A stretch of 64,000 bases of DNA from Nostoc desertorum CM1-VF14 (GTDB lineage Bacteria > Cyanobacteriota > Cyanobacteriia > Cyanobacteriales > Nostocaceae): assembly GCA_019359245.1 (NCBI GenBank), contig JAHHHR010000005.1, forward strand, positions 62,001 through 126,000, written 5' to 3'. The notes beneath the pieces are model-generated. The model saw nothing but the letters and a program-made list of their open reading frames with translations, searched no databases and had not been told where the DNA came from. Position 1 is the stretch's first letter. Each line of letters opens with the position of its first letter. Shown piece after piece: positions 35,851 through 43,862 of this stretch. The position numbers and the translations under genes were made by a program.

Positions 35851-36969
35851 TTAACTTTTTTGATACCGCATTCCTGGTAATTGCGAAACTAAACCCATAA
35901 GTTCTAACTGTAACAACGTGCCGGAAACTGCACCAGCAGTCATGCCGGTTTGTTGGACAATCAAATCGAAGGGTAAAACTTCACTTGCGAACGCATCCAT
36001 TACCGTTTTTAATTCTGACGTTAAAGTTGGTAAACTCAACTGTTCTGGGGCTGTGGAAGCCTCGACTCCATCAATTTGTGGTATTGCTCCTAGCATTGTT
36101 AACAGTTCATCTAATTCTTTGAGGATGAAAGAAGCTCCTTGGTTCAATAATTTCAAGCATCCTTGAGATGGGTGATCGTCCACTCTACCAGGCAGTGCAT
36201 AGACATCTCTACCAAATTCATTTGCGTAGGTAGCAGTAATTAAGGCACCAGATTTTAAAGGCGCTTCCATTACGAGAATGGCGCGGCTTAAACCTGCAAT
36301 AATCCGGTTGCGTTTGGGAAAGTGCGTGCGATCGGGTGGCGTTTTTGTGGGGTACTCACTCACGACTAACCCAGCTGTCAAAATCTGCTTGTACAAATCT
36401 CGATTTTTATGGGGATAGATTACATCTACACCAGTTCCTAAAACTGCGATCGTCCGTCCACCTGCTTTCATGGCGGCGATGTGGCTTTCTGTGTCAATTC
36501 CCTCTGCCATCCCAGAAACAACTGTAAAGCCATTTTTAGCCAAAGCTGTACTAATTTGGCGAGTCCAACGGATACCATATTCTGAAGGTTGACGGGTTCC
36601 GACAATCCCAACCATCGGTTTTTGCCCGAGATTTTCTTGGAGTTCAACTTCACCGCGATAGTACAACATCGGCGGTGGACTTGGAGTTTCCAGCAGTAAG
36701 CGGGGATAATCTGCATCTGCTGGTGTCCAGAAATGGGAATTTTCTTGCTGGTGTTTGGTGAATAGTTGTTCTGGGTGCAAACGCGATCGCTGTTGTACTA
36801 CTTTTTCTAGTGTCTGAAAACCAAAACCTTCCACTTCTCCTAACTCTACCTTGGTAGCATTCCAAGCTGTTGCCAACGTGCCAAAATGCTGTTGCAGTCG
36901 CCGCAGTAATACCGGGCCAACCCCAGATATTTGCGCCCAAGCTATCCAATATGCGCCTTCTTCTACCAC
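35851..36969 (-). CDS. dprA: DNA-processing protein DprA
   Basis: 372 residues, GTG start. N-terminal SAM-like helices (ISGVGPVLLRRLQQHFG), then the Rossmann-like core: VGIVGTRQPSEYG, VSGMAEGIDTESHIAA, GGRTIAVLGTGVDVIYP, FPKRNRIIAGLSRAILVMEAPLKSGALITATYANEFGRDVYALPG, and a C-terminal winged helix (AGAVSGTLLQLELMGLVSQLPGMRY). It loads RecA on incoming single-stranded DNA during natural transformation. It is a single gene. Confidence 0.96.
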   Translation of the reverse strand: MVEEGAYWIAWAQISGVGPVLLRRLQQHFGTLATAWNATKVELGEVEGFGFQTLEKVVQQRSRLHPEQLFTKHQQENSHFWTPADADYPRLLLETPSPPPMLYYRGEVELQENLGQKPMVGIVGTRQPSEYGIRWTRQISTALAKNGFTVVSGMAEGIDTESHIAAMKAGGRTIAVLGTGVDVIYPHKNRDLYKQILTAGLVVSEYPTKTPPDRTHFPKRNRIIAGLSRAILVMEAPLKSGALITATYANEFGRDVYALPGRVDDHPSQGCLKLLNQGASFILKELDELLTMLGAIPQIDGVEASTAPEQLSLPTLTSELKTVMDAFASEVLPFDLIVQQTGMTAGAVSGTLLQLELMGLVSQLPGMRYQKS

Positions 36970-37021
36970 GGTTTCATCCTCACGCCTACTGGATTGAGTA
37001 TTCCCAAATTAGCGTTGGCTG

Positions 37022-37110
37022 TTGATGGAGACTGGGGAAGAAGCAGAGGAGCAGGGGAAAAAGGGGAAACTTTCTCCCCTGCCCCCCGCACCCTGCCCCA
37101 ATTCCTCTTC
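37022..37110. repeat. Purine-rich then pyrimidine-rich simple tract
   Basis: GGGGAAGAAGCAGAGGAGCAGGGG followed by CTCCCCTGCCCCCCGCACC-type sequence in the dprA/SGNH spacer; a TTGACTATTAAC heptamer-like run follows up to 37170. Confidence 0.6.
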
Positions 37111-37188
37111 CCCATGCCCAGCCCCTTGACTCTTGACCCTTAACCATTGACTATTAACTATTGACTATTTATTTCACTATCTTCTGTG

Positions 37189-38325
37189 ATGAAATATTTC
37201 TATCGTTTTTTAATATGCCTATCTGGGTGCTTAATATTTTTACTGTTGCACAGTGGCATTGGTTTGTTGCCTAGTTTGGCGGCTGAGAAAGTTACTGTCA
37301 GATACGGATTGTTTGAGCAATCGATCCCGGTGGCAGATATACGTAACTATGCCGAGACACAAAAGGCTTCTAGCGATTTGCAATCTTTCCTAGATTATCT
37401 CAGTGCTGAGGAGAAACAGAAGTTCCAAGATGCACTTCAAGTAAAAATGTCTCTTGATATTGTGGCTTTAGATAAGCTGGTAAATACAGGAATGGGTAAG
37501 CAAATTTTATCTTTTGCATCCCAAGCGATCGCCCGTCGCGATCAAGCCAGTATACAAGCTTTACGATCTGCCATGATCATAGGAGCAAGATCACCAGAAG
37601 GTCTAGGATTAGTCAGCTTTTTAGAAGCCTATCCCAGCAATCAGCTAGTTGTTGATGTGTCAAAAATTTCTAAGCTAGTTGGCATGGCAAATTCCTCTTC
37701 TAATTCTGCTGATGCACCTCCAAAGGATAATGTAAGTTCTTCACCTTTAGGGAAAATTGCATTGCAATATCAGACACTTGCTGCCCAAAATAAACAGTTT
37801 TCAGGTTGCTTATTTGGCGATTCTACTTCAGCTGCACTTGGAAATACCCTTGGGAGCGGGACTTTTAATTTTGGCTTAAATGGTCTGAGTACAATCTCAT
37901 TACTGGAACAACTTAAAAGTTTAATTCCTACCAAGGTGAAATGTGAAAAAGCTATTATTGCCGTAGGTGGAAATGATGCTTGGTATGGAATTAGTGATGA
38001 GTTGTTTAGTAAAAATTTACAAGAGGCGATCGCACTTGTCCGCACAATGGAAAATAAAGAAATTTTTCTCATTCCGGCTTTTTATTCAACAGTTGCAGCA
38101 AGCTCAGATCCAACTGTAGCAGCCCCACTTTCTAGAGTTGAACAAATTAATGCTTTGATTAATCAAGTTGCTGAAATAGAAAAAGTGCCAGTTGCAGCAG
38201 CAGGACTAGCGCCATTGTATGAGAATAATGCTCTTAAAGGGAGTTTTACGAGCGATGGAGAGCATCTAAACGCAGAAGGTCTTAAAATTTATCGGCAAGT
38301 ACTATTACAAATCCTGGGTAAGTAA
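37189..38325 (+). CDS. Exported DUF1400 + SGNH/GDSL hydrolase fusion
   Basis: 378 residues from the ATG (a GTG one codon earlier is possible). Signal peptide about 1-32 (ending SLAAEK). Residues 33-150 are a DUF1400 domain (EKVTVRYGLFEQSIPVADIRNYAET ... LVNTGMGKQIL...), usual at the N-terminus of cyanobacterial exported hydrolases. Residues 195-378 are an SGNH hydrolase: Ser212 in FGDSTSA, Gly-Asn in GGNDAWYG, and Asp-His in SDGEHLNAEG. It would act in the periplasm on an ester, perhaps on envelope glycans. The substrate is unknown. Confidence 0.82.
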   Translation: MKYFYRFLICLSGCLIFLLLHSGIGLLPSLAAEKVTVRYGLFEQSIPVADIRNYAETQKASSDLQSFLDYLSAEEKQKFQDALQVKMSLDIVALDKLVNTGMGKQILSFASQAIARRDQASIQALRSAMIIGARSPEGLGLVSFLEAYPSNQLVVDVSKISKLVGMANSSSNSADAPPKDNVSSSPLGKIALQYQTLAAQNKQFSGCLFGDSTSAALGNTLGSGTFNFGLNGLSTISLLEQLKSLIPTKVKCEKAIIAVGGNDAWYGISDELFSKNLQEAIALVRTMENKEIFLIPAFYSTVAASSDPTVAAPLSRVEQINALINQVAEIEKVPVAAAGLAPLYENNALKGSFTSDGEHLNAEGLKIYRQVLLQILGK

Positions 38326-38348
38326 TATGATGTCTGCCTAATTTCTTA

Positions 38349-38451
38349 TATAGCAGTCCTAAATCATTTGTAAAAATAAATTAACCACAGAGGTGCAGAG
38401 AACGCAGAGAGAGAAATTGAGAATTTTTACGACTCATTTAGGATTGCTATA
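38349..38451. mobile_element. MITE-like element with 29-bp terminal inverted repeats
   Basis: 103 bases. The left end TATAGCAGTCCTAAATCATT and the right end (inverted) TATAGCAATCCTAAATGAGT match well over about 29 bases, with TATA at both edges. The inside has ACCACAGAGGTGCAGAG-type sequence with no frame. It begins 24 bases after the SGNH gene. Confidence 0.65.
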
Positions 38452-38528
38452 GTAAAAGCACCCCACCAAAGCTATGTTTTATCTTACATAATCCGCAGTT
38501 TGTAACTCAAAATTACGAATTTTCATTT

Positions 38529-39218
38529 TTATGCTTTCCAATTCAAAAACCGTGCATAAATATAAGCAATGCCTTCATCAATAATTGTCCGTACACCTTG
38601 GCTATAATCCCACCATTTGTTTGGATCATAATCTTGTGTTTTGGCAGCAATCGCACCAACTTTGATGTTAGGGGTAAGTAGTTTCTTGAATAGCAACCAA
38701 CTTCTACGGGTGTGAACATCCAAGGAAAAAACATTAACTGATTGTAGATTTAAATTTGAATTGGATAGCCAGCGATTAAATTCGGCAGCAGATGCATAAC
38801 TACGATCCTTAATTACTACAGGTGTCGGAACAGCTACCACCTTCTCTGATTCTAAACCGAGTTTTTTGAAGGTGGCGGCTGACACTTCTGCAAAGTTCTT
38901 ATATTCGCTAAGATAATTTCCTTTTTCTATTGAGCCTCCTGTGGTAATTACTAAACGATAAGAACCGTTTTTAAATTCAGTCAAAGCTTGTTGTATAGCA
39001 TAATCTGGTAGCCATCCTTCAACAACCAATACTTCTGCTGATTTGATAGGGGAAGTCACGGCGAGAAATGAGTGTACATGAGTAATAGTGAAAAAAATTA
39101 AATAAGCAATCGAAGCGATTGCAATCGCCCACCCCTGAGCCGTAAGTGTCCACATTTCTTGGCGTTTTATTAGTTTGATTTTTGGAAATTTTTGACACCG
39201 ACGATTTTTTACCTGCAT
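38529..39218 (-). CDS. DUF218 (YdcF/ElyC-like) membrane-anchored protein
   Basis: 229 residues. One N-terminal membrane helix (about 28-52, WAIAIASIAYLIFFTITHVHSFLAV), then a DUF218 domain: AEVLVVEGWLPDYAIQQALTEF, LVITTGGSIEKGNYLSEYKNFAEVSAATF, VVIKDRSYASAAEFNRWLSN, FSLDVHTRRSWLLFKKLL. The family includes ElyC, involved in envelope polymer metabolism. The start overlaps the stop of the DUF2301 gene, so the two form an operon. Confidence 0.75.
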   Translation of the reverse strand: MQVKNRRCQKFPKIKLIKRQEMWTLTAQGWAIAIASIAYLIFFTITHVHSFLAVTSPIKSAEVLVVEGWLPDYAIQQALTEFKNGSYRLVITTGGSIEKGNYLSEYKNFAEVSAATFKKLGLESEKVVAVPTPVVIKDRSYASAAEFNRWLSNSNLNLQSVNVFSLDVHTRRSWLLFKKLLTPNIKVGAIAAKTQDYDPNKWWDYSQGVRTIIDEGIAYIYARFLNWKA

Positions 39219-39874
39219 TAAACTTTAGCTAAACGTTGTTCTTTCAAGTAAGTAAATACAGACTTATCTCCGATATCGGCAGGAATTGCTTGCACTGTTT
39301 TTCGCAGGGCAAACACCAAAAACAACGTTGCCCAAATCCCTAATAAAACACTTTCCCCTTGAGTTGGTAAAATTCCCACCAAATGTCCTAACAATAGTAG
39401 CGGTACTATTAGGGTTAATATTTTGGTTTCCAGGCGATTGAAGCAAAAAGCTTCTTTAAAATAAATACCTGTCAAAGCAACAAAGATAAAACCAACTCCA
39501 AATAAGGTAACGGGCTGATTGTAAACAGTGAGAGCTAGAGGTTCACTGCTAGAGATTGCCAGAATCACTGATGATATACTACCGATTGCCCAAAAAATTT
39601 GCAATATTCGGTGCAGTGATGCCATATAAATATGAATGGTAAATAAACTCACACCCAGAGCGAGACTAAAACAAGTATATAGAGGTGTAAGTGTGGTAAA
39701 AATAGTCGGGTTATTGTTGAGCAAAACCAATGCACTGCCTATGGCAAAGCTCAGTGCTGCTACCATTAACCCCGCGCGGTAGATAATTACGCCAGTGCGA
39801 TCGCTCTGAGTAATTGTAAATTCTCCAAACTGACCTTGATAAATTTCTGGTGGAGGTAGGGTTTGCGTAGTCAT
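39218..39874 (-). CDS. DUF2301 integral membrane protein
   Basis: 218 residues with about seven membrane segments. The layout and sequence (GVIIYRAGLMVAALSFAIGSALVLL ... GIYFKEAFCFNRLETKILTLIVPLLLLGHL) match the DUF2301 family of cyanobacteria and plastid-bearing plants, of unknown function. It is the first gene of a two-gene unit with the DUF218 gene. Confidence 0.82.
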   Translation of the reverse strand: MTTQTLPPPEIYQGQFGEFTITQSDRTGVIIYRAGLMVAALSFAIGSALVLLNNNPTIFTTLTPLYTCFSLALGVSLFTIHIYMASLHRILQIFWAIGSISSVILAISSSEPLALTVYNQPVTLFGVGFIFVALTGIYFKEAFCFNRLETKILTLIVPLLLLGHLVGILPTQGESVLLGIWATLFLVFALRKTVQAIPADIGDKSVFTYLKEQRLAKV

Positions 39875-40660
39875 AGTTAAAAATATAGTTACGAATTACT
39901 ATTAGAGTACAACAGGAAATTGCTGAAGGGTCATTTTTATTATTATGGGCAATGAGACGAATTTAGTGTCACAATCCCGAAACTTTTAAGCCATTTTTAT
40001 AGTATTAGTTGACTTGACAGACGCACTAACTGACGAATTATCTCTACCATTTGACCAGATTTCCTTTGAGAGCGAAAGACATAGCAATTAGTAAAGCACA
40101 GCGTTAATCCAGCTACCATCTCAATTAACCAGACTAACAAGGGGCAAAATCTCCTTGTTAAAGGTAGGCAAACTTTTGCCGCAGTGTACTAGTAATTAAC
40201 AATGGTTTGTATAGTCTCTAGTTTAGCTGAGGACTTGATTCTAAAAATAGACTTTAAGTTATACACGTATTTATTGACAAATTTTAGTTTTTATGTATTA
40301 ATAACTTTGGCAATCAGATAACCCCATAACTAGTTGATATAAGAAGTTGAAATGAGCAATGGCGCAAGCGCCCACCGTAGGCGATCGCATTTGTTTCAAA
40401 AATTTCAAAACTGTAGACTTTTCCTCAGTTTGTCGTCAGATATTGCTCTTTGTCGAGGATGTGCGATCATCACTTCACAAAATAACTTCCACTTAAGTCG
40501 ATAGCGTTCGTGTAACAAACGCAAGTCGGCAAATTGTATGATGTGTATTATAGATATGCCTTGGTTTAGCTAGAAATGAAGAAAAGGTGACATGAGCAAT
40601 GATAGACTACAAGCTTTTGGCCGTCTATGCATACTTCAGCACCACAAAGCAGGCATATCT
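39875..40660. other. Gene-poor region with MITE-like and family-A elements
   Basis: Contains the 103-bp MITE-like element at 40089-40191 and a family-A palindrome at 40361-40388 that ends in a HIP1-like GCGATCGC. The rest is AT-rich without a gene. Confidence 0.5.
40089..40191 (+). mobile_element. MITE-like element (TAGTACAC family)
   Basis: Starts TAGTAAAGCACAGCG, and its inverted right end reads TAGTACACTGCGGC. The inside has CCAGCTACCAT, then AAAGGTAGGCAAACTTT. A second copy is at 57792-57888 in the same orientation and a partial inverted copy at 23363-23425. TA at both edges suggests a TA-target transposase acting in trans. Confidence 0.6.
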
Positions 40661-40662
40661 AC

Positions 40663-41033
40663 TCAATAATGGCAGGAATGGTTAACATAGCTTTGAGTCG
40701 TGCAGTTGGAAATTTTTTCAACTTGCTTCGGAGCTTTAATTTCAGTAAATAGCTGAATTGCTCGATTAAAATTCATTTGACTTTCATCAGGCTTTGCCAT
40801 CTTTTGATAAGTCAAACCTAATTGAAAATAAGCTTCAGCTAGATCGCACTTAGTATCTATTGTATCCAAAAGTTCGATTGCTTCTGTATGATGAGTAAGG
40901 GCTAACGCAAAATCTGCTTGTTGTCGATGGATTTCTGCTATATACGTATATGACGGTAGCCTTGGGTAAACTCAGGGAGATTTTGCTGAAACACGCTGAC
41001 CCAAGTTTGCTGGAGGAGGATATTACACATGGG
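40663..41033 (-). pseudogene. Broken TPR-repeat protein gene
   Basis: The upstream part reads LLQQTWVSVFQQNLPEF, then TQGYR. The frame then shifts near 40950 to YIAEIHRQQADFALALTHHTEAI, ELLDTIDTKCDLAEAYF, QLGLTYQKMAKPDESQMNFNRAIQLF and TEIKAPKQVEKI. The second part is a clear tetratricopeptide repeat pair (LAEAYFQLG...A). The reading shift and lack of a proper start mark it as a decayed gene. Confidence 0.55.
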
Positions 41034-41368
41034 GAAAATCTTATAGCAAAAAATCTAGTAGACGATCGCTCTAAATTTACCATCATACTTGAGCGATCGC
41101 ATTCCTTTTAAGGCTGCGAGTTCCTGCTTTGGGATCTTTAATATTTTTCTTTTCATTATATATATATCAAAGTACGCATTAAGCCGAGATATCCATACTG
41201 TTGGCAAAATATTACTTAACAGGAAAACATGATTGTTTAGTTTGTCCTGCTCGTTCCTAATTTACTTATGCAAAAATAAAACCTCGTGGATTAAGCATAC
41301 AAGTATTCCTTAACCTCTCTAATAGCTAGAATTGAGCTTGGAGAAATTTAAGTTATTTCACCTTAGCT

Positions 41369-42589
41369 TCAACCCGTCTGGGCTTCAATATGACCGTTGC
41401 GGATAGCCCATGCTATTTCTAAAAGTTGAGTCCAGCGCTTTTGTAACTGCTTGGGGGTGCATTTGATGGTTTTGGCAATCGCTTGGTCGTTTTGCCTTGC
41501 AGTTTTCAACTCTAATATTTGCTGTTGCTGTTCTGTGAGTTGATTCACAAAGATTTCCCACTGTTGGGAAGATAAACCTAACTTTTGCTCTAAACCTGCG
41601 CCTAACCATTGATGTACCAATTGCCAATGGTGTTGTTTGGCAAATTTTTCCACATGGTATTTAAAGCGTTGTTGGAGATAATCGCGCTGACGGCTGGTTA
41701 AACCAAGAATTTGGTCAATTTCTGGGGCTGAGAGGTCTTGGAGTTTCAAACTGAGGTAATTCATACAGTCAGATTGGCCTTGAGACTCCAGATATTTCAT
41801 CAATTCAGTGATGACGCGATCGCGTTCTGACTCTTCGGATGGATCGAAATTAGTTTGGGCAACCATTTGCGATCGCAACTGTTGCACCGCCGAGTTACGT
41901 TGGTAAGATTCTGCTTCTTCACCCTTAGCAGACTCTACCGCCATTTCAATATCCACGGTAGTTTCTTGGGGCTGACGACGAGCAAAACCTTGGGCCCGCA
42001 AAATAATTAATTGCTGATTTGCACCACCAGGTAAATTGATCCGGCGTTTGGCATACTGTTCTGTAAATGCCATATATTCAGCTAGTTGCAGCTGAGTACG
42101 CGGTGTGTGATCATTAGGTAGTTCGTTTTCTCTGCGGAAAGCTTTGATAGCTTCGATATAAAATGCTTGTAGAAAATCTTCAATTAGGCTGTAACGAGCC
42201 TCAAAACCCAACTCAGAGCCGGATATAGTTACATGACGGTAAACCATAGCACCTAAATTGCTATGTAGTTCCACACGCCCTTGTTTTGAACCTAGTTGGT
42301 AGTAACGTAAGCACTTGTGCATCCGATGCCTTCCCAACGTAATCTGCCAGGATTTGATTTCCCCAGATGTTTGGATACGCGAGCTTTTATCGCAAATACG
42401 TTCTACTTCTATGGCTATTCGGTTTGCTAAAGCTTCTACACACCTGGGCGCTGCTTTCACTTGCGCTTGCATTTCTTGACACAGCAATTCAATCAAAGTC
42501 TCGCTGCTGCTGTCTGAAAATTCTTCAGTCGAAAGGTGGTTATCAAAAATGGGTGTAGAGTTTGGTAGATTAACGACGTTAGTTTTCAT
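41369..42589 (-). CDS. HetZ-family protein (heterocyst-differentiation related)
   Basis: 406 residues. The region EALANRIAIEVERICDKSSRIQTSGEIKSWQITLGRHRMHKCLRYYQLGSKQGRVELHSNLGAMVYRHV, together with RYSLIEDFLQAFYIEAIKAFRRENEL, follows the HetZ pattern. The C-terminal third has two sigma-region-4-like helix-turn-helix stretches (DLSAPEIDQILGLTSRQRDYLQQRFKYHV and QNDQAIAKTIKCTPKQLQKRWTQL). HetZ is an early regulator of heterocyst differentiation. PatU genes, which neighbour hetZ in Anabaena, are absent here, so this is likely a HetZ-related paralogue rather than HetZ itself. It is a single gene. Confidence 0.68.
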   Translation of the reverse strand: MKTNVVNLPNSTPIFDNHLSTEEFSDSSSETLIELLCQEMQAQVKAAPRCVEALANRIAIEVERICDKSSRIQTSGEIKSWQITLGRHRMHKCLRYYQLGSKQGRVELHSNLGAMVYRHVTISGSELGFEARYSLIEDFLQAFYIEAIKAFRRENELPNDHTPRTQLQLAEYMAFTEQYAKRRINLPGGANQQLIILRAQGFARRQPQETTVDIEMAVESAKGEEAESYQRNSAVQQLRSQMVAQTNFDPSEESERDRVITELMKYLESQGQSDCMNYLSLKLQDLSAPEIDQILGLTSRQRDYLQQRFKYHVEKFAKQHHWQLVHQWLGAGLEQKLGLSSQQWEIFVNQLTEQQQQILELKTARQNDQAIAKTIKCTPKQLQKRWTQLLEIAWAIRNGHIEAQTG

Positions 42590-42999
42590 GACTTTTCCAG
42601 GGAGTAGTATTGCACCGTAATTACAACGCAGACACAGTAATCAAGGCAGGCCTTGGCTTGTGAATCTTTAGGCATTCATCCATCAAAACTTGCCGCATAT
42701 AATGCTCACATCTAAAGCTCATATATAAAACTACTGTAGGAAATACGAGAGAGTTACAGTTATGGCAATGTGTCGGTTTTTTCACAAGCCACCACATCGA
42801 CGCTGGGACATAAGCACCGTCCATTTTCTCCAAGTTGTCAAATTTCCTGTTGTACCAACTGTTGCCACCATCCTGTTATATCCACTGTGTCACCAAACAG
42901 CCCATCGTAGACATCGCTTTTAAGTATGACAATTTCAAAACTGGAGTCGCTTTTATCACAATTTCCGAAACGGAGAGGTGCGCCTGTGAAGTTTAATTC
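42590..42999. other. Intergenic region, nothing firm
   Basis: 410 bases between the hetZ-like gene and the YrdC gene. A 70-codon frame on the minus strand (42621-42833) has no ribosome site and no family likeness, so I leave it out. The hetZ-like promoter must be here. Confidence 0.35.
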
Positions 43000-43659
43000 T
43001 TATACCCATGCTGCTGCTGCTTCCCAACCTAAACCCCTCCGTATAATTACTGGTTCGTCTTCCGTCATATCCAAGATGGTAGATACTTCGTATGTAGGTT
43101 CTTCGCCAGTGTCTACAATTATGTCTACCAACTTGTCTAAAAGGTCAAATAGCTCTACCCGTGACTGAACAGTTTCTGGATCTATCCGAATCATGCCATT
43201 ATCTGCTTCATCTGGTGGCAGATGTGCTGAAGTTGAAATAATCGGATTGCCCAAGGCTGCCAGCAACTCCAAACACACAGTATGGTTTGGTACTCTAATT
43301 CCAGTAGTTTTCCGCTTGGGGCTTTGCACCAATCGCGGTACTAATTTAGTTGCTGGGAGCAAAAACGTGTATGGCCCTGGAATCAGGCGTTTCATAATCC
43401 GATAAGCTGTGTCACTTACGAAGGCATAAGTTGCCACATTTGAAAGCGAGGGACATAAAAATGTCAGTGGTTTATCATTTGCTAGCTGTTTAATTTGCCG
43501 CACTCGTTCTACCGCCGACTTGGCATTCAAATCACAACCGATCGCATAGACTGTATCAGTAGGGTAAAGCATGACTGCGCCACTAGAAAGCGCCGACTTT
43601 ATTTCCTCTATTCGGCGAATTTGAGGATTATCCGGATGAACTGAGAAAATTTTTGCCAT
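43000..43659 (-). CDS. L-threonylcarbamoyladenylate synthase-type (Sua5/YciO/YrdC) protein
   Basis: 219 residues from ATG 43659 (MAKIFSVHPDNPQ). The YrdC core: SGAVMLYPTDTVYAIGCDLNAKSAVERVRQIKQ, DKPLTFLCPSLSNVATYAFV, IPGPYTFLLPAT, KRKTTGIRVPNHTVCLELLAALGNPIISTSAHL. It makes threonylcarbamoyl-AMP for the t6A37 modification of tRNA, or is the YciO paralogue, whose role is less sure; the DYGC-type Lys-Arg pair in KRKTTGIRVP supports nucleotide and RNA binding. The frame continues upstream only through simple-repeat DNA (PCPLVPLS repeats). Confidence 0.88.
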   Translation of the reverse strand: MAKIFSVHPDNPQIRRIEEIKSALSSGAVMLYPTDTVYAIGCDLNAKSAVERVRQIKQLANDKPLTFLCPSLSNVATYAFVSDTAYRIMKRLIPGPYTFLLPATKLVPRLVQSPKRKTTGIRVPNHTVCLELLAALGNPIISTSAHLPPDEADNGMIRIDPETVQSRVELFDLLDKLVDIIVDTGEEPTYEVSTILDMTEDEPVIIRRGLGWEAAAAWV

Positions 43660-43663
43660 AACA

Positions 43664-43815
43664 GGGGGAGTGGGGAGTGGGGAGTGGGGAGTGGGAGCAG
43701 GGGGAGCAGGGGAGGCAAGGGGGACAAGGGGACAAGGGAACAAGGGGACAAGGGGACAAGGGGACAAGGGGACAAGGGGACAAGGGGACAAGGGGACAAG
43801 GGGACAAGGGGAAAA
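43664..43815. repeat. GGGGACAA octamer tandem array with GGGAGTG units
   Basis: Starts with four GGGGAGT heptamers, then GGGGAGCA units, then more than ten copies of the 8-mer GGGGACAA up to 43815. It lies between YrdC and larC, which diverge from it. All purines stand on the plus strand. Confidence 0.88.
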
Positions 43816-43825
43816 AGAGAATAAT

Positions 43826-43858
43826 TAATGACTAACGACTAATGACTAATGACTAATT
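43826..43858. repeat. Heptamer tandem repeat before larC
   Basis: Four near-copies of TAATGAC/TAACGAC end five bases before the larC ATG. Confidence 0.75.
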
Positions 43859-43862
43859 TATT

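Noticed and set aside
42621..42833. 70-codon minus-strand frame upstream of the hetZ-like gene
   Set aside because: No ribosome site, odd composition and no recognisable motif.
43660..43791. N-terminal extension of the YrdC protein (PCPLVPLS repeats)
   Set aside because: It translates the GGGGACAA tandem array; family homologues start near MAKIF.
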